64,000 nt of DNA from Candidatus Micrarchaeota archaeon CG1_02_47_40 (GTDB lineage Archaea; Micrarchaeota; Micrarchaeia; Anstonellales; CG1-02-47-40). A program made the translations under genes and the position numbers. This document shows positions 43,401 through 50,770 of this stretch, one piece after another; the first letter of the stretch is position 1, and each line of letters begins with the position of its first letter. The notes under the pieces are model-generated. The model was not told the DNA's origin, did no database searches, and was given only the letters and a program-made list of their open reading frames with translations. The stretch lies in contig MNVE01000016.1 in assembly GCA_001871475.1 (NCBI GenBank), positions 62,001 to 126,000 on the forward strand, written 5' to 3'.

Positions 43401-43573
43401 TCGAGAAAGTAAAGAAGCGGCGGGAGGCAGAAGCCGATTGTAAAGCCTATTGCCGCCTTTTCCAGAAAGTGAAAATGGCTTTTCCTGAAAAAGGAAAGCG
43501 AAATGAGGATGCCTGGCACAAGAGAGCAGGTGAGTATTATGAGCAATAGTTTTATCGCGTCAAATTCAAACAT
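40478..43573 (-). CDS. aglB: archaeal oligosaccharyltransferase AglB (STT3 family)
   Basis: A 1031-residue membrane enzyme that moves the lipid-linked glycan to Asn in N-x-S/T sequons outside the cell. About 12-13 membrane helices occupy the first ~620 residues, with the first external loop YQELDPYFYIYGARQIL (acidic metal/acceptor motif) near residue 146. The soluble part has the sequon-binding SWWDYGHWTNFF near residue 758 and then HTSHKMIGMVAS, where the DK/MI-type motif lies. This places AglB inside the glycan locus. It is preceded by Ugd on the same strand and followed upstream by the GT-C gene. Confidence 0.93.
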   Translation of the reverse strand: MFEFDAIKLLLIILTCSLVPGILISLSFFRKSHFHFLEKAAIGFTIGFCLPPLLYFLEFFIFGIPFSLTLVYINIALFYIASAAVFLYTRAYEDFLNLKLPSKIPQNLNEIAPKILPHIAPLAIIAIMLLTFLIRIQSYSPIYQELDPYFYIYGARQILQDGGAPALDDIAWYPEGKTNHRTAPITNYLEAQWYSLYTSGGDYYNYLLSVISNFYPPIVAAFMVFFIYLLMAQEYGRRHGLVAATLAAFAPVTILKMSAGVTELQPFNLFAMFFMFASYALALKYKNEMRYYALTAFAVIVLLLGSNANQIMILVIPIFTAIHALLLLYRKEDLYHFMLISFTYSLTAFFTKILFDLYQLGALEIPFDYLFGVGIAVLFCAFPYYLLKHVKERETRLYVIFGIVLACLVLLIFTPIFSKFLEAGKGAVSTMVYQQPLTRTIQEQGSAGGSFEGEAGLLSANPQNVQIPFLPFLDGPVQFFFNALAVPSTIAINSLLLIADWVVGALFGFETHTSQKDVSLGMMFLFGAIIAAISAFARTLYNKQDKRIEHSDLFMLYALLIFPISYVGLNRLKYTSFFALMLVVAASFSIGEADKLLNYLIRYIAKIKGWAQKKRADVLGALFWGVFLLAFLFAISSSLVPNPLGASLIMESQDVRFQDNPQAVAPKFEELCARLKVAGQYDEEICKAGALDETFMSDFNNQFSSRLCYLSLVSDPFSGGTSMEQYAASFRCVRISPYWIEVMDWIEHNVSERDRITSWWDYGHWTNFFGDKKTVLRNEHTSHKMIGMVASGFLDATPEKLAEYLHYFDSRYVMLDSEIIIAGGYTFGGKYGALNYLSCAYLNQTDVSHMPGESECEAEHTWESIYIPKNPAPEEACTISLSQNIKGTIAYASERKETPQGIQFALSPRYCLGQAKMADGTVNARATYYLDRKEQNGDLQLNKALLFSPVEDNERWTVYHSFYTHDAVWLSENGMPLSGWEDRKGKFYDSVLYQGFVLRSIPGFELVYQTSGGEVKMFKLTDFTSPIYGAG

Positions 43574-43645
43574 GGAAAGGATTACCCCCTAATGGGCTGA
43601 AAAATGGCTTTGAAAATATAAAAAGGCATATGCAGGTGGTGCCAG

Positions 43646-45172
43646 CTAAATTTTCCAGCACCGCCCGGAATAATCTCCGCTTTCGTACTTGAAAACCGGC
43701 GCATATGTGAAAGTATTGTAAAACTCCGCTTCTTCTGCACTTGAGTGCAATAAATTGGTGCAGCAGGCATGAGTTATTCCGTAATCCTTGAGGGCGCTTA
43801 TGTTGCGGGAATAAAGCACTGCAGACGGCACTCTTCCCTTCACATCATCAAAATAGTTTGCAAGCCTGCCAGAATAGAAGATGATGCGCTCGGGCGCGTT
43901 TGAGAGTATTACTGCGCCTGGGGGCGTGTTTTCACCTATCAGTTTATAGTACGCAAGATGCTTCTCAAAGATTGTTTTGTAGGTGAATGCATAGGCAAAT
44001 GTCACGCAGAGAAGCGAGAGTATGAGAATTGCACAGAAAAGCGCGAAAAGAATGCGTGCGTTTTCCTTCAGCTTTCCCCTGAAAAATGAGTGCAGTTCAA
44101 TAAAGCCGTATGCCCCGCCTGCCAGGAGAAATGGAAGAAGGGAAAAATACATCCTTGGATACGGGGTTTGTATGAGAAAGAAGGTGCAAAGAAGGAAGAG
44201 AAAGGCAAATGGCAGTGTGTGCTCTTTTTTCTCTTTGAGCATGAGAAAAATGCCGCGCATGAAAATAAGCGCAATTCCCATTCCGATTGCAAGCCAGAGG
44301 GCAAGAAGAGGATAGAAGAAGGGGATTTTTCCTTCAAGGAGAGGGAAATATGAGTATGCATCGCCCGAATTTGGTGCGCCTATCAAAAATTCCGTGAAGA
44401 TATTTGCCCAGTTTAGGGGGTTTGCAAGCGAGGAAACTGATTCCGCAAACGGCATGAAATCATATTGCGCGTTCGGGTAATAACCGATATTGAAAACAGG
44501 GAAAACCGGGTTTCCGTATAAAATGAAGTTGCGGGCGTACCAGGGGGAGGCGATTAGCAGGGAAAAAAAGAGAAGGAGGATGGCGGTTTTTCGCTCACGC
44601 CTTACAAAAATGGAATAAAATACGAGAAACAAAGGCACTGCCACCCCGTGATAATGCGTAAGGAGGGCAAAACCGGAAAAGAGAATGGAAAGCGCAAGGA
44701 AGCGGGTGCTGCTGTTTTTTACATAACTAAAGTAAAAGTAAAACGCTGCAGTTGCACAGAGGAACATCAGCGAGTCGGTATAGTTTATTGCTGAATAGTA
44801 GAGAAGGGGAGGGAATACAGACGCAATTGCAAGGGAGCAGAGAGCTATTTTCTCATTGAAGAGAAGGCGTACTAGCTTGTAGAGAAAAAACAAGCCAGCC
44901 ACTCCGTAAATTATCGGGGCGATGAAGGGAAGGGAAGGGTTTAGCCAGTAAAGGGGCACCCCCAAAAGATGCTGGAGAGGCGGGTGGAAGTATGGAAGCG
45001 CGCCCGCACCCACTTCTATCTCAAATGAGGGGATGTAAAGATGGGTGGCGATGAATTTTGTGAAGTTGTAGTGAAAGATAGCGTCTCCAGTAATGGGAAC
45101 TATAAGAAAAAGGGCTGCGCGAAGCGCAAGCGCTATTAACAGAAGTGCGATTACCCGCTTATCTATTTGCAT
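43646..45172 (-). CDS. GT-C fold membrane glycosyltransferase
   Basis: A 508-residue protein with about 11 hydrophobic segments. VPITGDAIFHYNFTKFIATH carries the first-loop acidic residue of GT-C enzymes, and the GAGALPYFHPPLQHLLG loop has the His/Pro pattern seen in ArnT/PMT relatives. The C-terminal ~130 residues are an outer soluble domain with a CysCys pair (THACCTNLL) and a WKI end. Likely donor is a polyprenyl-phosphate sugar. It lies 73 bases upstream of aglB and is divergent from the geranylgeranyl reductase gene. Confidence 0.78.
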   Translation of the reverse strand: MQIDKRVIALLLIALALRAALFLIVPITGDAIFHYNFTKFIATHLYIPSFEIEVGAGALPYFHPPLQHLLGVPLYWLNPSLPFIAPIIYGVAGLFFLYKLVRLLFNEKIALCSLAIASVFPPLLYYSAINYTDSLMFLCATAAFYFYFSYVKNSSTRFLALSILFSGFALLTHYHGVAVPLFLVFYSIFVRRERKTAILLLFFSLLIASPWYARNFILYGNPVFPVFNIGYYPNAQYDFMPFAESVSSLANPLNWANIFTEFLIGAPNSGDAYSYFPLLEGKIPFFYPLLALWLAIGMGIALIFMRGIFLMLKEKKEHTLPFAFLFLLCTFFLIQTPYPRMYFSLLPFLLAGGAYGFIELHSFFRGKLKENARILFALFCAILILSLLCVTFAYAFTYKTIFEKHLAYYKLIGENTPPGAVILSNAPERIIFYSGRLANYFDDVKGRVPSAVLYSRNISALKDYGITHACCTNLLHSSAEEAEFYNTFTYAPVFKYESGDYSGRCWKI

Positions 45173-45227
45173 ACCCTCCTTTTCCCTTGCACGCTTTTTT
45201 AAGTTTGCATCCGCCTATTTTTTTCTT

Positions 45228-46316
45228 ATGGCATCTGTTCGGATTGTTGGAGGCGGGCCTGCAGGGCTTTTTACAGCGATTTATTGCGCACGCGCAGGAC
45301 ACGCCGCAACTGTGCTTGAGGAGCACAAAAAGATAGGCTTGCCAGTAAACTGCACCGGCCTCGTCTCAAAAACGGGCATGGATGAAATCGGAAGGGATGT
45401 GAAAATTGGAAGGTGCATAATAAATGAAATCAGCGGGGCGAGAATAATTGCAGGAAAGAATGAGCTGAAGATAGAAGCGAAAGAAACGAAAGCATACGTA
45501 ATTGACCGCGCTGTTTTTGATTCCCTCTGCGCAAAAAAGGCAGAGGAAGAAGGGGCAAAAATAATGCTTGGAAGAAGGGCAGGGGAAGGAGACTTGAGTG
45601 CAGAGAAGGGTGCAGAGAGTATAATAGGGGCTGACGGGCCGAATTCTTTTGTTGCAAGATATTTTTCCTTCCCTCCGATGCGCAATTTTGCAAATACCTT
45701 TCAGGTGGAAGTTGAAATTGAAACAGACACTCGTTTAGTGCAGGTGCATCTTTCAAACAGGCATTTTCCAGGATTTTTCGGCTGGGTTGTTCCGCTTGGA
45801 AACGGGTATTCGCGCGTAGGGGTTGGTGTTGGGCTGCCGAATAATGCAAGGAAAAGCTTTGAGGGGTTTGCAGAAATGCTCGGTATATGCAATAGGCGCA
45901 GGCACAATATTTCAGCGGCAGTAATACCGCTACAAATGCGAAAGAAAACCGCTATGCACATTGGCAAACGCAATGTTTTCCTTGTTGGGGATTCAGCAGG
46001 GCAGGTGAAATCCACCACAGGGGGAGGGGTGGTGTTCGGCTGCCTTTGTGCGAAAATTCTCGGGAGAAACATCGGAAATCCGCAGGAATATGAAAGGGAG
46101 TGGAGGGGAAAATATGGTGGGGATTTGAAGATGCATTATGCGATAAGAAAGGCGCTTGATGGGATGAATGACGCGATGCTGGAGAAGGCGGTCGGGGTTG
46201 CTGGAAAGATGAAACTTTCTCCCTTCCTTGAACGATATGGACATATGGATATGCCGATGAAAATGACGTCTGCGGAAAGCGTATTGAACTATTTGAAGTT
46301 ATTAGTGTTCGGATGA
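45228..46316 (+). CDS. geranylgeranyl reductase family FAD protein
   Basis: A 362-residue FAD enzyme that saturates isoprenoid chains of archaeal lipids, or of the dolichol carrier. SVRIVGGGPAGLFTAIYCAR binds FAD, GLPVNCTGLVSKTGMDEIG has the conserved Cys, GADGPNSFVARYF is the second FAD motif and VFLVGDSAGQVKSTTGGGVV the third. The ATG at 45228 lies 28 nt after a TTTTTTAAG box, so leaderless translation is likely. Ancestrally it joined directly onto the cis-prenyltransferase gene. Now a hairpin element and a second, diverged copy of its last 24 codons lie between (46342, 46432). Confidence 0.88.
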   Translation: MASVRIVGGGPAGLFTAIYCARAGHAATVLEEHKKIGLPVNCTGLVSKTGMDEIGRDVKIGRCIINEISGARIIAGKNELKIEAKETKAYVIDRAVFDSLCAKKAEEEGAKIMLGRRAGEGDLSAEKGAESIIGADGPNSFVARYFSFPPMRNFANTFQVEVEIETDTRLVQVHLSNRHFPGFFGWVVPLGNGYSRVGVGVGLPNNARKSFEGFAEMLGICNRRRHNISAAVIPLQMRKKTAMHIGKRNVFLVGDSAGQVKSTTGGGVVFGCLCAKILGRNIGNPQEYEREWRGKYGGDLKMHYAIRKALDGMNDAMLEKAVGVAGKMKLSPFLERYGHMDMPMKMTSAESVLNYLKLLVFG

Positions 46317-46341
46317 TACAAGTGAAAGCTATTGGAATTCC

Positions 46342-46430
46342 GCGGGGGGTGAAGCCCTTCGCCAAATTCTTATTTGGCGAGACTTGACGCACAAGCGTCA
46401 AGCTGATAGGGGGATGTGCCCCCCTTATGG
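46342..46430 (+). repeat. hairpin-string element, long form, at the 3' end of the geranylgeranyl reductase gene
   Basis: It begins GCGGGGGGTGAAG, then carries hairpins TCGCCAAAT-TCTT-ATTTGGCGA, CTTGACGC-ACAA-GCGTCAAG and GGGGG...CCCCC, ending TTATGG. Read on the minus strand, the tRNA-Val intron carries the same order with identical 9- and 8-bp stems but different loops, the same AGCTGATAGGGGG linker, and two extra hairpins. A shorter relative is at 11982. It is non-coding. Confidence 0.88.
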
Positions 46431-46431
46431 G

Positions 46432-46503
46432 ATGGATATGCCGACGAAGATGGCTGGCGCGCAAAGTGTATTAAGCTATTTGAAGGTATTAGTATTCGGA
46501 TGA
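46432..46503 (+). pseudogene. second, diverged copy of the geranylgeranyl reductase 3' end
   Basis: These bases encode MDMPTKMAGAQSVLSYLKVL then VFG and stop, matching the live gene end (MDMPMKMTSAESVLNYLKLL, VFG). Over 73 aligned bases (46245-46317 against 46432-46504) I count 60 identities and no gaps. The copy keeps the original junction: its GGATGA is the ribosome site for the cis-prenyltransferase 5 bases on. It has no start signal of its own. Confidence 0.85.
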
Positions 46504-46508
46504 TTTTT

Positions 46509-47186
46509 ATGTTGCCTTATCACATTGCAATAATACCCGACGGGAACAGAAGATGGGCTAAAGGAAAGGGGCTTGATACTTTAGAGGGGCACCGCGAGGG
46601 AATTGAAAACATGAAGCGCGCCCTGAAATGGTGCCGCAATTTTGGAATAAGGATGATTTCGCTTTGGGGATTTTCAACTGAAAATAAGGGAAGAAGCGAG
46701 CGGGAAGTAAGATATTTGTTTGAGCTGTTTGAGAAGAAATTGGCAGAAGGAGAGAAGGAAGGGGATTACGCAAAGCACAAAATACGCGTGCGCTTTTACG
46801 GAAAAAAAGAAATGTTCCCCAAAAAAGTGCGGGAAATGATGGCGGATGTTGAGGGGAAAACAAAGCGCAATTCAAAATATTTCCTGAATTTGTTCTTTGG
46901 GTATGGGGGCAGGCAGGAGATAGTTGATGCGGTGAATAAGGCGGTTTCGCAGGGAAAGAGGGTGGATGAGAGAAGCTTTGCGAAACTGCTTTACACCTCT
47001 GATTTGCCAGACCCTGATTTGGTGATACGCACTTCCGGGGAGGAGCGCACAAGCGGCTTTCTCCCGTACCAGGCAGTTTATTCCGAGCTTTACTTCTCAA
47101 AAAAGTTCTGGCCCGAATTTGACAGGCGCGAGTTTAAGCGGGCATTGCAGGAATATGCAAGAAGGAAGAGAAGGTTCGGGAAGTGA
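46509..47186 (+). CDS. uppS: cis-prenyltransferase (undecaprenyl/polyprenyl diphosphate synthase)
   Basis: A 225-residue enzyme that adds isopentenyl units to make the C50-60 polyprenyl diphosphate carrier for glycan assembly. HIAIIPDGNRRWAKGKGLDT holds the catalytic Asp, GHREGIENMKRALKWC the second motif, LWGFSTENKGRSEREV the third, and DLVIRTSGEERTSGFLPYQA plus SELYFSKKFWPEFD the last. The chain is a little short but complete. The ATG at 46509 lies behind GGATGATTTTT, the tail of the duplicated reductase end. Functionally it fits the AglB pathway directly upstream. Confidence 0.93.
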   Translation: MLPYHIAIIPDGNRRWAKGKGLDTLEGHREGIENMKRALKWCRNFGIRMISLWGFSTENKGRSEREVRYLFELFEKKLAEGEKEGDYAKHKIRVRFYGKKEMFPKKVREMMADVEGKTKRNSKYFLNLFFGYGGRQEIVDAVNKAVSQGKRVDERSFAKLLYTSDLPDPDLVIRTSGEERTSGFLPYQAVYSELYFSKKFWPEFDRREFKRALQEYARRKRRFGK

Positions 47187-47253
47187 AATCAAAGAATTGT
47201 GAGAGAAACGGAGTAATATTTAAGCAAGAAACTTAAACTTTAAGTAACTTTAA

Positions 47254-47283
47254 TTAAAGATAGTTAAAGATACTTAAAGATAA
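47254..47283. repeat. three tandem 10-bp TTAAAGATA repeats in a promoter region
   Basis: TTAAAGATAG, TTAAAGATAC and TTAAAGATAA follow each other without a gap, ending 17 bases before the DUF192 start; ACTTTAAG-type sequences precede them. A 10-bp period places every copy on the same helix face. It may be a regulator site or an AT-rich promoter expansion. Confidence 0.7.
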
Positions 47284-47299
47284 TTGCAAGTGATTTCCA

Positions 47300-47650
47300 A
47301 TGGCAAAAATACTCCTAAACAACAAAAGGATTATTGCAAAGGACGCGCTTATTGCAAAAACCTTCCTGCAGAAAATGCGCGGGCTGATGTTCCGCAGAAA
47401 GGCAGTTCCCATATGGTTTGAATTTTTATGGGAGAGGAGATGGGCAATACACTCCTTTTTCGTGCCCTTTCCCTTTGATGCCGTATTCGTTGATGCGGAG
47501 GGCAGGGTTGTTGATGCCGCAGAAAGGATAATGCCTTTCACCATGCGCATAACTCCCAAAAAATCCTGCAAATTCCTCCTTGAGCTGCCCGCGGGCAGTG
47601 TGGGAAAATTTAAAATAAGGAAGGGAGATAATATTTCAGTCTTATTATGA
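47300..47650 (+). CDS. DUF192 family protein
   Basis: A 116-residue protein of the small beta-rich DUF192 family. KTFLQKMRGLMFRRK is the family MRGLM motif, WAIHSFFVPFPFDAVFVDAE the core (usually H-x-F-M-x-F-P-I-D), and LLELPAGSVGKFKIRKGDNI the C-terminal motif. Family function is unknown; many members are secreted but no signal is seen here. Its stop overlaps the secretion ATPase start as ATGA, so they are cotranscribed and it may belong to the pilus machinery. Confidence 0.88.
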   Translation: MAKILLNNKRIIAKDALIAKTFLQKMRGLMFRRKAVPIWFEFLWERRWAIHSFFVPFPFDAVFVDAEGRVVDAAERIMPFTMRITPKKSCKFLLELPAGSVGKFKIRKGDNISVLL

Positions 47651-49044
47651 CAAGCGTGAAGAAAAACCCACTTGGATGGGAGGTAATTTCGCGCGATGCC
47701 CCTTACCCTATTGGCCTTCCTCGCTTATCAGAAGAGGAGAGGGAGGTAGTGGCGGCAGTTATTGAAAAATTCCGCGAGCACTCGCGCGAGAAGGAAACGG
47801 AAAAGCCGGAAGATGCCAAACGCGCGCTTTCCAAACTGCTTTTGCACTACTGCAATGAAAACGGAATTGAAACCGATTCAGCGCAGGAGGAATACCTTGC
47901 AGGGGCGGCAATTGCCACCATTGCGGGTTTTTGCGGGCTGCAAAAACCGCTCTCGGATGAGCGCATAGAGGAGATTTCGGTAATAGGATTGGGAAAGCCT
48001 GTTTGGATTTTTTTGAGAAATGAGGGGTGGAAAAAAACCGACCTTGTTTTCACAAGCGAGGAGGCGCTCGTGGATGTGATAAATGCGATGGCGCGCTCAA
48101 TGGGAAGGAGGATAACGTACCAGAAGCCGAAAATAAACGCGGTCCTGCCGGACGGCTCGCGCCTTCACGCTTCCATCCCGCCTCTTTCCGATGGGGAGAT
48201 AACGATAAGGAAATTCAAGCAAACTCCGTTTACTCCCTGCGAATTGGCGCAAAACCGCACCCTCACCTTTGCCTCGCTTGCCTTTCTCTGGGCGGTTATG
48301 CAGTTTGATTTTCGCGTGCTTGTGTGCGGAAACACCGCAAGCGGGAAAACCACTACGCTAAACGCGCTCTTCTCCTTCGTGCCTGCAAACGAGCGCATCG
48401 TGATATTTGAGGAAACCCCTGAAATCTGCATCCCGCACGAACATGCCTTGCGCCTCGTTTCCAATGAAGAGCTCGGAATAGATATGAATTCCCTTGTTTG
48501 GGATAGCCTGCGCATGCGCCCGGACAGGGTGATTGTTGGGGAGGTGCGGACAAAAGAGGAGATTGGGGGGCTGATTGAAACGATGCTTGCCGGGCAGGCG
48601 CGCGGAAGCTACGCAACGATGCACGCGCAAAGCGCATCAGAGGCATTGCAGAGGATGTTGAGGCTGGGAATTTCCGAAATGGACTGCCGCTCAATTGACC
48701 TGATAATCACGCAGAGGAGGATTTCCACCTACGACTCGCGCAAAAGGAAGATGGGGGAGAATAGACGGGTGATGGAAATATGCGAAGTGAAAAAGGAAGG
48801 GGAATTTGGGGTGGAGAAATTGTTTGATTACGATGCGGAAAGGGATGCGCTCTGCGGCAGTATGAAGGGGAGTGAAACAGTAAGGCGCATCGCCTCCTTT
48901 TTTGGGGGAAGCGAGAAGGAAGTGCTGAAGGAAATTGGAAGAAGGGAGGCGTTTTTGGAGAAGCTTGCAGGCGGGAAACCCTCTTATGCTGAAAGCTGCG
49001 GGCGCATACAAAAATTTTCCTACGGGGGAGGCGGAGGAAATTGA
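47647..49044 (+). CDS. type II/IV secretion system ATPase (TadA/VirB11/archaellum-type)
   Basis: A 465-residue secretion ATPase that powers pilus or archaellum-like fibre assembly. ISVIGLGKPVWIFLRNEGW and RITYQKPKINAVLPDGSR form the N-terminal domain, Walker A is CGNTASGKTTTLNAL near residue 228, IVIFEETPEICIP is the Asp box, MRPDRVIVGEVRTKEEIGG is Walker B and ATMHAQSASEALQRML the His box. With the two-domain TadC-like membrane protein downstream (TTGA overlap) it forms the core motor pair. Prepilins are not in the window. Confidence 0.9.
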   Translation: MTSVKKNPLGWEVISRDAPYPIGLPRLSEEEREVVAAVIEKFREHSREKETEKPEDAKRALSKLLLHYCNENGIETDSAQEEYLAGAAIATIAGFCGLQKPLSDERIEEISVIGLGKPVWIFLRNEGWKKTDLVFTSEEALVDVINAMARSMGRRITYQKPKINAVLPDGSRLHASIPPLSDGEITIRKFKQTPFTPCELAQNRTLTFASLAFLWAVMQFDFRVLVCGNTASGKTTTLNALFSFVPANERIVIFEETPEICIPHEHALRLVSNEELGIDMNSLVWDSLRMRPDRVIVGEVRTKEEIGGLIETMLAGQARGSYATMHAQSASEALQRMLRLGISEMDCRSIDLIITQRRISTYDSRKRKMGENRRVMEICEVKKEGEFGVEKLFDYDAERDALCGSMKGSETVRRIASFFGGSEKEVLKEIGRREAFLEKLAGGKPSYAESCGRIQKFSYGGGGGN

Positions 49045-50747
49045 AATTCGGCTGGTGCTTGATTTCGCATCTTCCATCGGTGCGCATCTTTTCGCAGGAG
49101 ACGGAGGGAAAAACTTCCATATTTTTAAAAAAGGCGGGAATGGATGCTGACGCAAGAAAATACCTTTTCTTATGCCTTCTTCTTTCATTCTTTTTCTCCC
49201 TGCCTGCCGCCATCCTCCTGTCCCTGATTTTTTTCCTTGCAATGCTCCTTTCCGTCTCATCCTTTCTCATCCTCTTTGGGCTGTCCTTCCTCATTCTTTG
49301 CAACCTTCCGAAAAGCTTTGCGCAGAAGAGGGGGGAGCGCATGGAAGCGGAACTGCCGCCTGTGCTTGGGGAGATTGCACTTTTCCTTGATTTGGGGATG
49401 CCCTATGAAACTGCAATTGAAAAGATTGCGCAGGGAAATTATTATGTTTCAGGAGAGTTTGAGAGGGCTCTTTTTGAAATAAAGGCAGGCGCATCGGTAA
49501 GCGGGGCGCTTTTGGGCATTTCAAAAAGAGTGGAATCGCGCCACCTCCTGCGCGCGGTAAACCAAATAATCTCCTCTTATGAATACGGAACTGGCGGAGA
49601 GAACCTGCGGCGGCTTTCGCAGGACTTGGCGGATTTGCAGAAGGCAAAAACGCGGGAATTCTCCTCAAGGATGGGATTTTTGGGAGTGCTCTTCATAGCC
49701 GCCTCCTCCCTCGTGCCGGCATTCTTTCAGGTATTGCTTGTGGTGCTCTCCTCCCTTCCGCAGGCGAATTTTCCCCAATATTATATGTGGCTTGCATTCG
49801 TTCTTCTCTTTCCGGCAGTTGATTTTCTTATTCTGGCGCTTGTGTGGATGCTCATGCCAAGCTCAATGCATAATGCCGGGAAATTCAGTGTATTCTCTTC
49901 CCTTGAAAAGATGGGAGTGCGAAAGGAGAATGCAATTATTGCCTGCGCGGGGGCGGTTTTTTTCGGAGTGTTATTTTGCATTGCGGGAATATTTTACAAT
50001 CCGCTTTTTCTGATTGGAATTGTTCTGTTTGCATCTCCTTTCCTTGCATACGCCTTTCTTGAGTATCTTGAGGGAAAAAGGGTTGGGGAGATGGAGAATG
50101 CGCTGCCCGACGCGCTTTTTCATGCCGCATCCTTGCAGAAGATAGCAAGGCAGGAGCAGATAATTGAGGCGATTGCCTCTTCTGGCTACGGGCCCCTTTC
50201 AGAGGAGTTTGCCGCAGCAGGCAGGCAGATAAAATCAGGCATAAGCATGTCCCTGGCACTCTCTGACATTTCCGCCCGTTCCTCCTCCCGCCTTCTGGAA
50301 AGGGTTAATTCCCTCCTGCTTCACGGGTATAAGAGCGGCGGTGAGATAAGGCGGGCTCTGCGCGACATGGCGGAAAACATATTCTCCAGCCTTTCCCTTG
50401 AGCGCGAGCGGGCTGCGATGCTCTCCATGCAGAAAGCCACCATATTAATTGGCGGAGCCATACTTGTCCCCCTCATACTTGGAAGCGTGGTTTCAATGGT
50501 TTCCTCAATTGATTTTGAGGAAAACCCGATTTTTGAGGGGAATGGGGGAATTCCAGTTGCAAAAGGAGACCTCATTCTCGCAAACCAGCTCTACCTTGCG
50601 GCATATTCCCTGCTCTCAAGCTTAATGGTTGGACAGATGGAAGGGAAGAGGAGCCGCTTCCTTCCCTATTTTATTTTCATGTGCCTCTCTTCCCTTCTTC
50701 TCTTTTCATTTGCGGCAAATGCGGCATTCCTTAAAGTAGATTTATAA
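49041..50747 (+). CDS. type II secretion F-domain membrane platform protein (TadC/archaellum J-like)
   Basis: A 568-residue membrane protein with two T2SSF domains: the first around ELPPVLGEIALFLDLGMPYE, the second around ALPDALFHAASLQKIARQEQ, each followed by paired hydrophobic helices. It would be the inner-membrane platform driven by the ATPase just upstream. The start is TTG at 49041, overlapping the ATPase stop, with GGCGGAGG five to seven bases before; the next ATG would cut into the conserved N-terminal stretch. The last two helices end in FAANAAFLKVDL. Confidence 0.87.
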   Translation: MKFGWCLISHLPSVRIFSQETEGKTSIFLKKAGMDADARKYLFLCLLLSFFFSLPAAILLSLIFFLAMLLSVSSFLILFGLSFLILCNLPKSFAQKRGERMEAELPPVLGEIALFLDLGMPYETAIEKIAQGNYYVSGEFERALFEIKAGASVSGALLGISKRVESRHLLRAVNQIISSYEYGTGGENLRRLSQDLADLQKAKTREFSSRMGFLGVLFIAASSLVPAFFQVLLVVLSSLPQANFPQYYMWLAFVLLFPAVDFLILALVWMLMPSSMHNAGKFSVFSSLEKMGVRKENAIIACAGAVFFGVLFCIAGIFYNPLFLIGIVLFASPFLAYAFLEYLEGKRVGEMENALPDALFHAASLQKIARQEQIIEAIASSGYGPLSEEFAAAGRQIKSGISMSLALSDISARSSSRLLERVNSLLLHGYKSGGEIRRALRDMAENIFSSLSLERERAAMLSMQKATILIGGAILVPLILGSVVSMVSSIDFEENPIFEGNGGIPVAKGDLILANQLYLAAYSLLSSLMVGQMEGKRSRFLPYFIFMCLSSLLLFSFAANAAFLKVDL

Positions 50748-50748
50748 T
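50741..50748 (+). promoter_or_regulatory. TATA box for the PAC2-family gene
   Basis: TTTATAAT is centred 27 nt before the ATG at 50771, making that the leaderless start rather than the frame that opens five codons earlier. Confidence 0.6.
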
Positions 50749-50770
50749 TGTTCTTTTGCTAACCCCTCTT

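Noticed and set aside
46416-46508. An N-terminal extension of the cis-prenyltransferase starting at 46416
   Set aside because: It reads out of frame through the element and duplicated reductase end; the ATG at 46509 has GGATGATTTTT and begins the conserved part.
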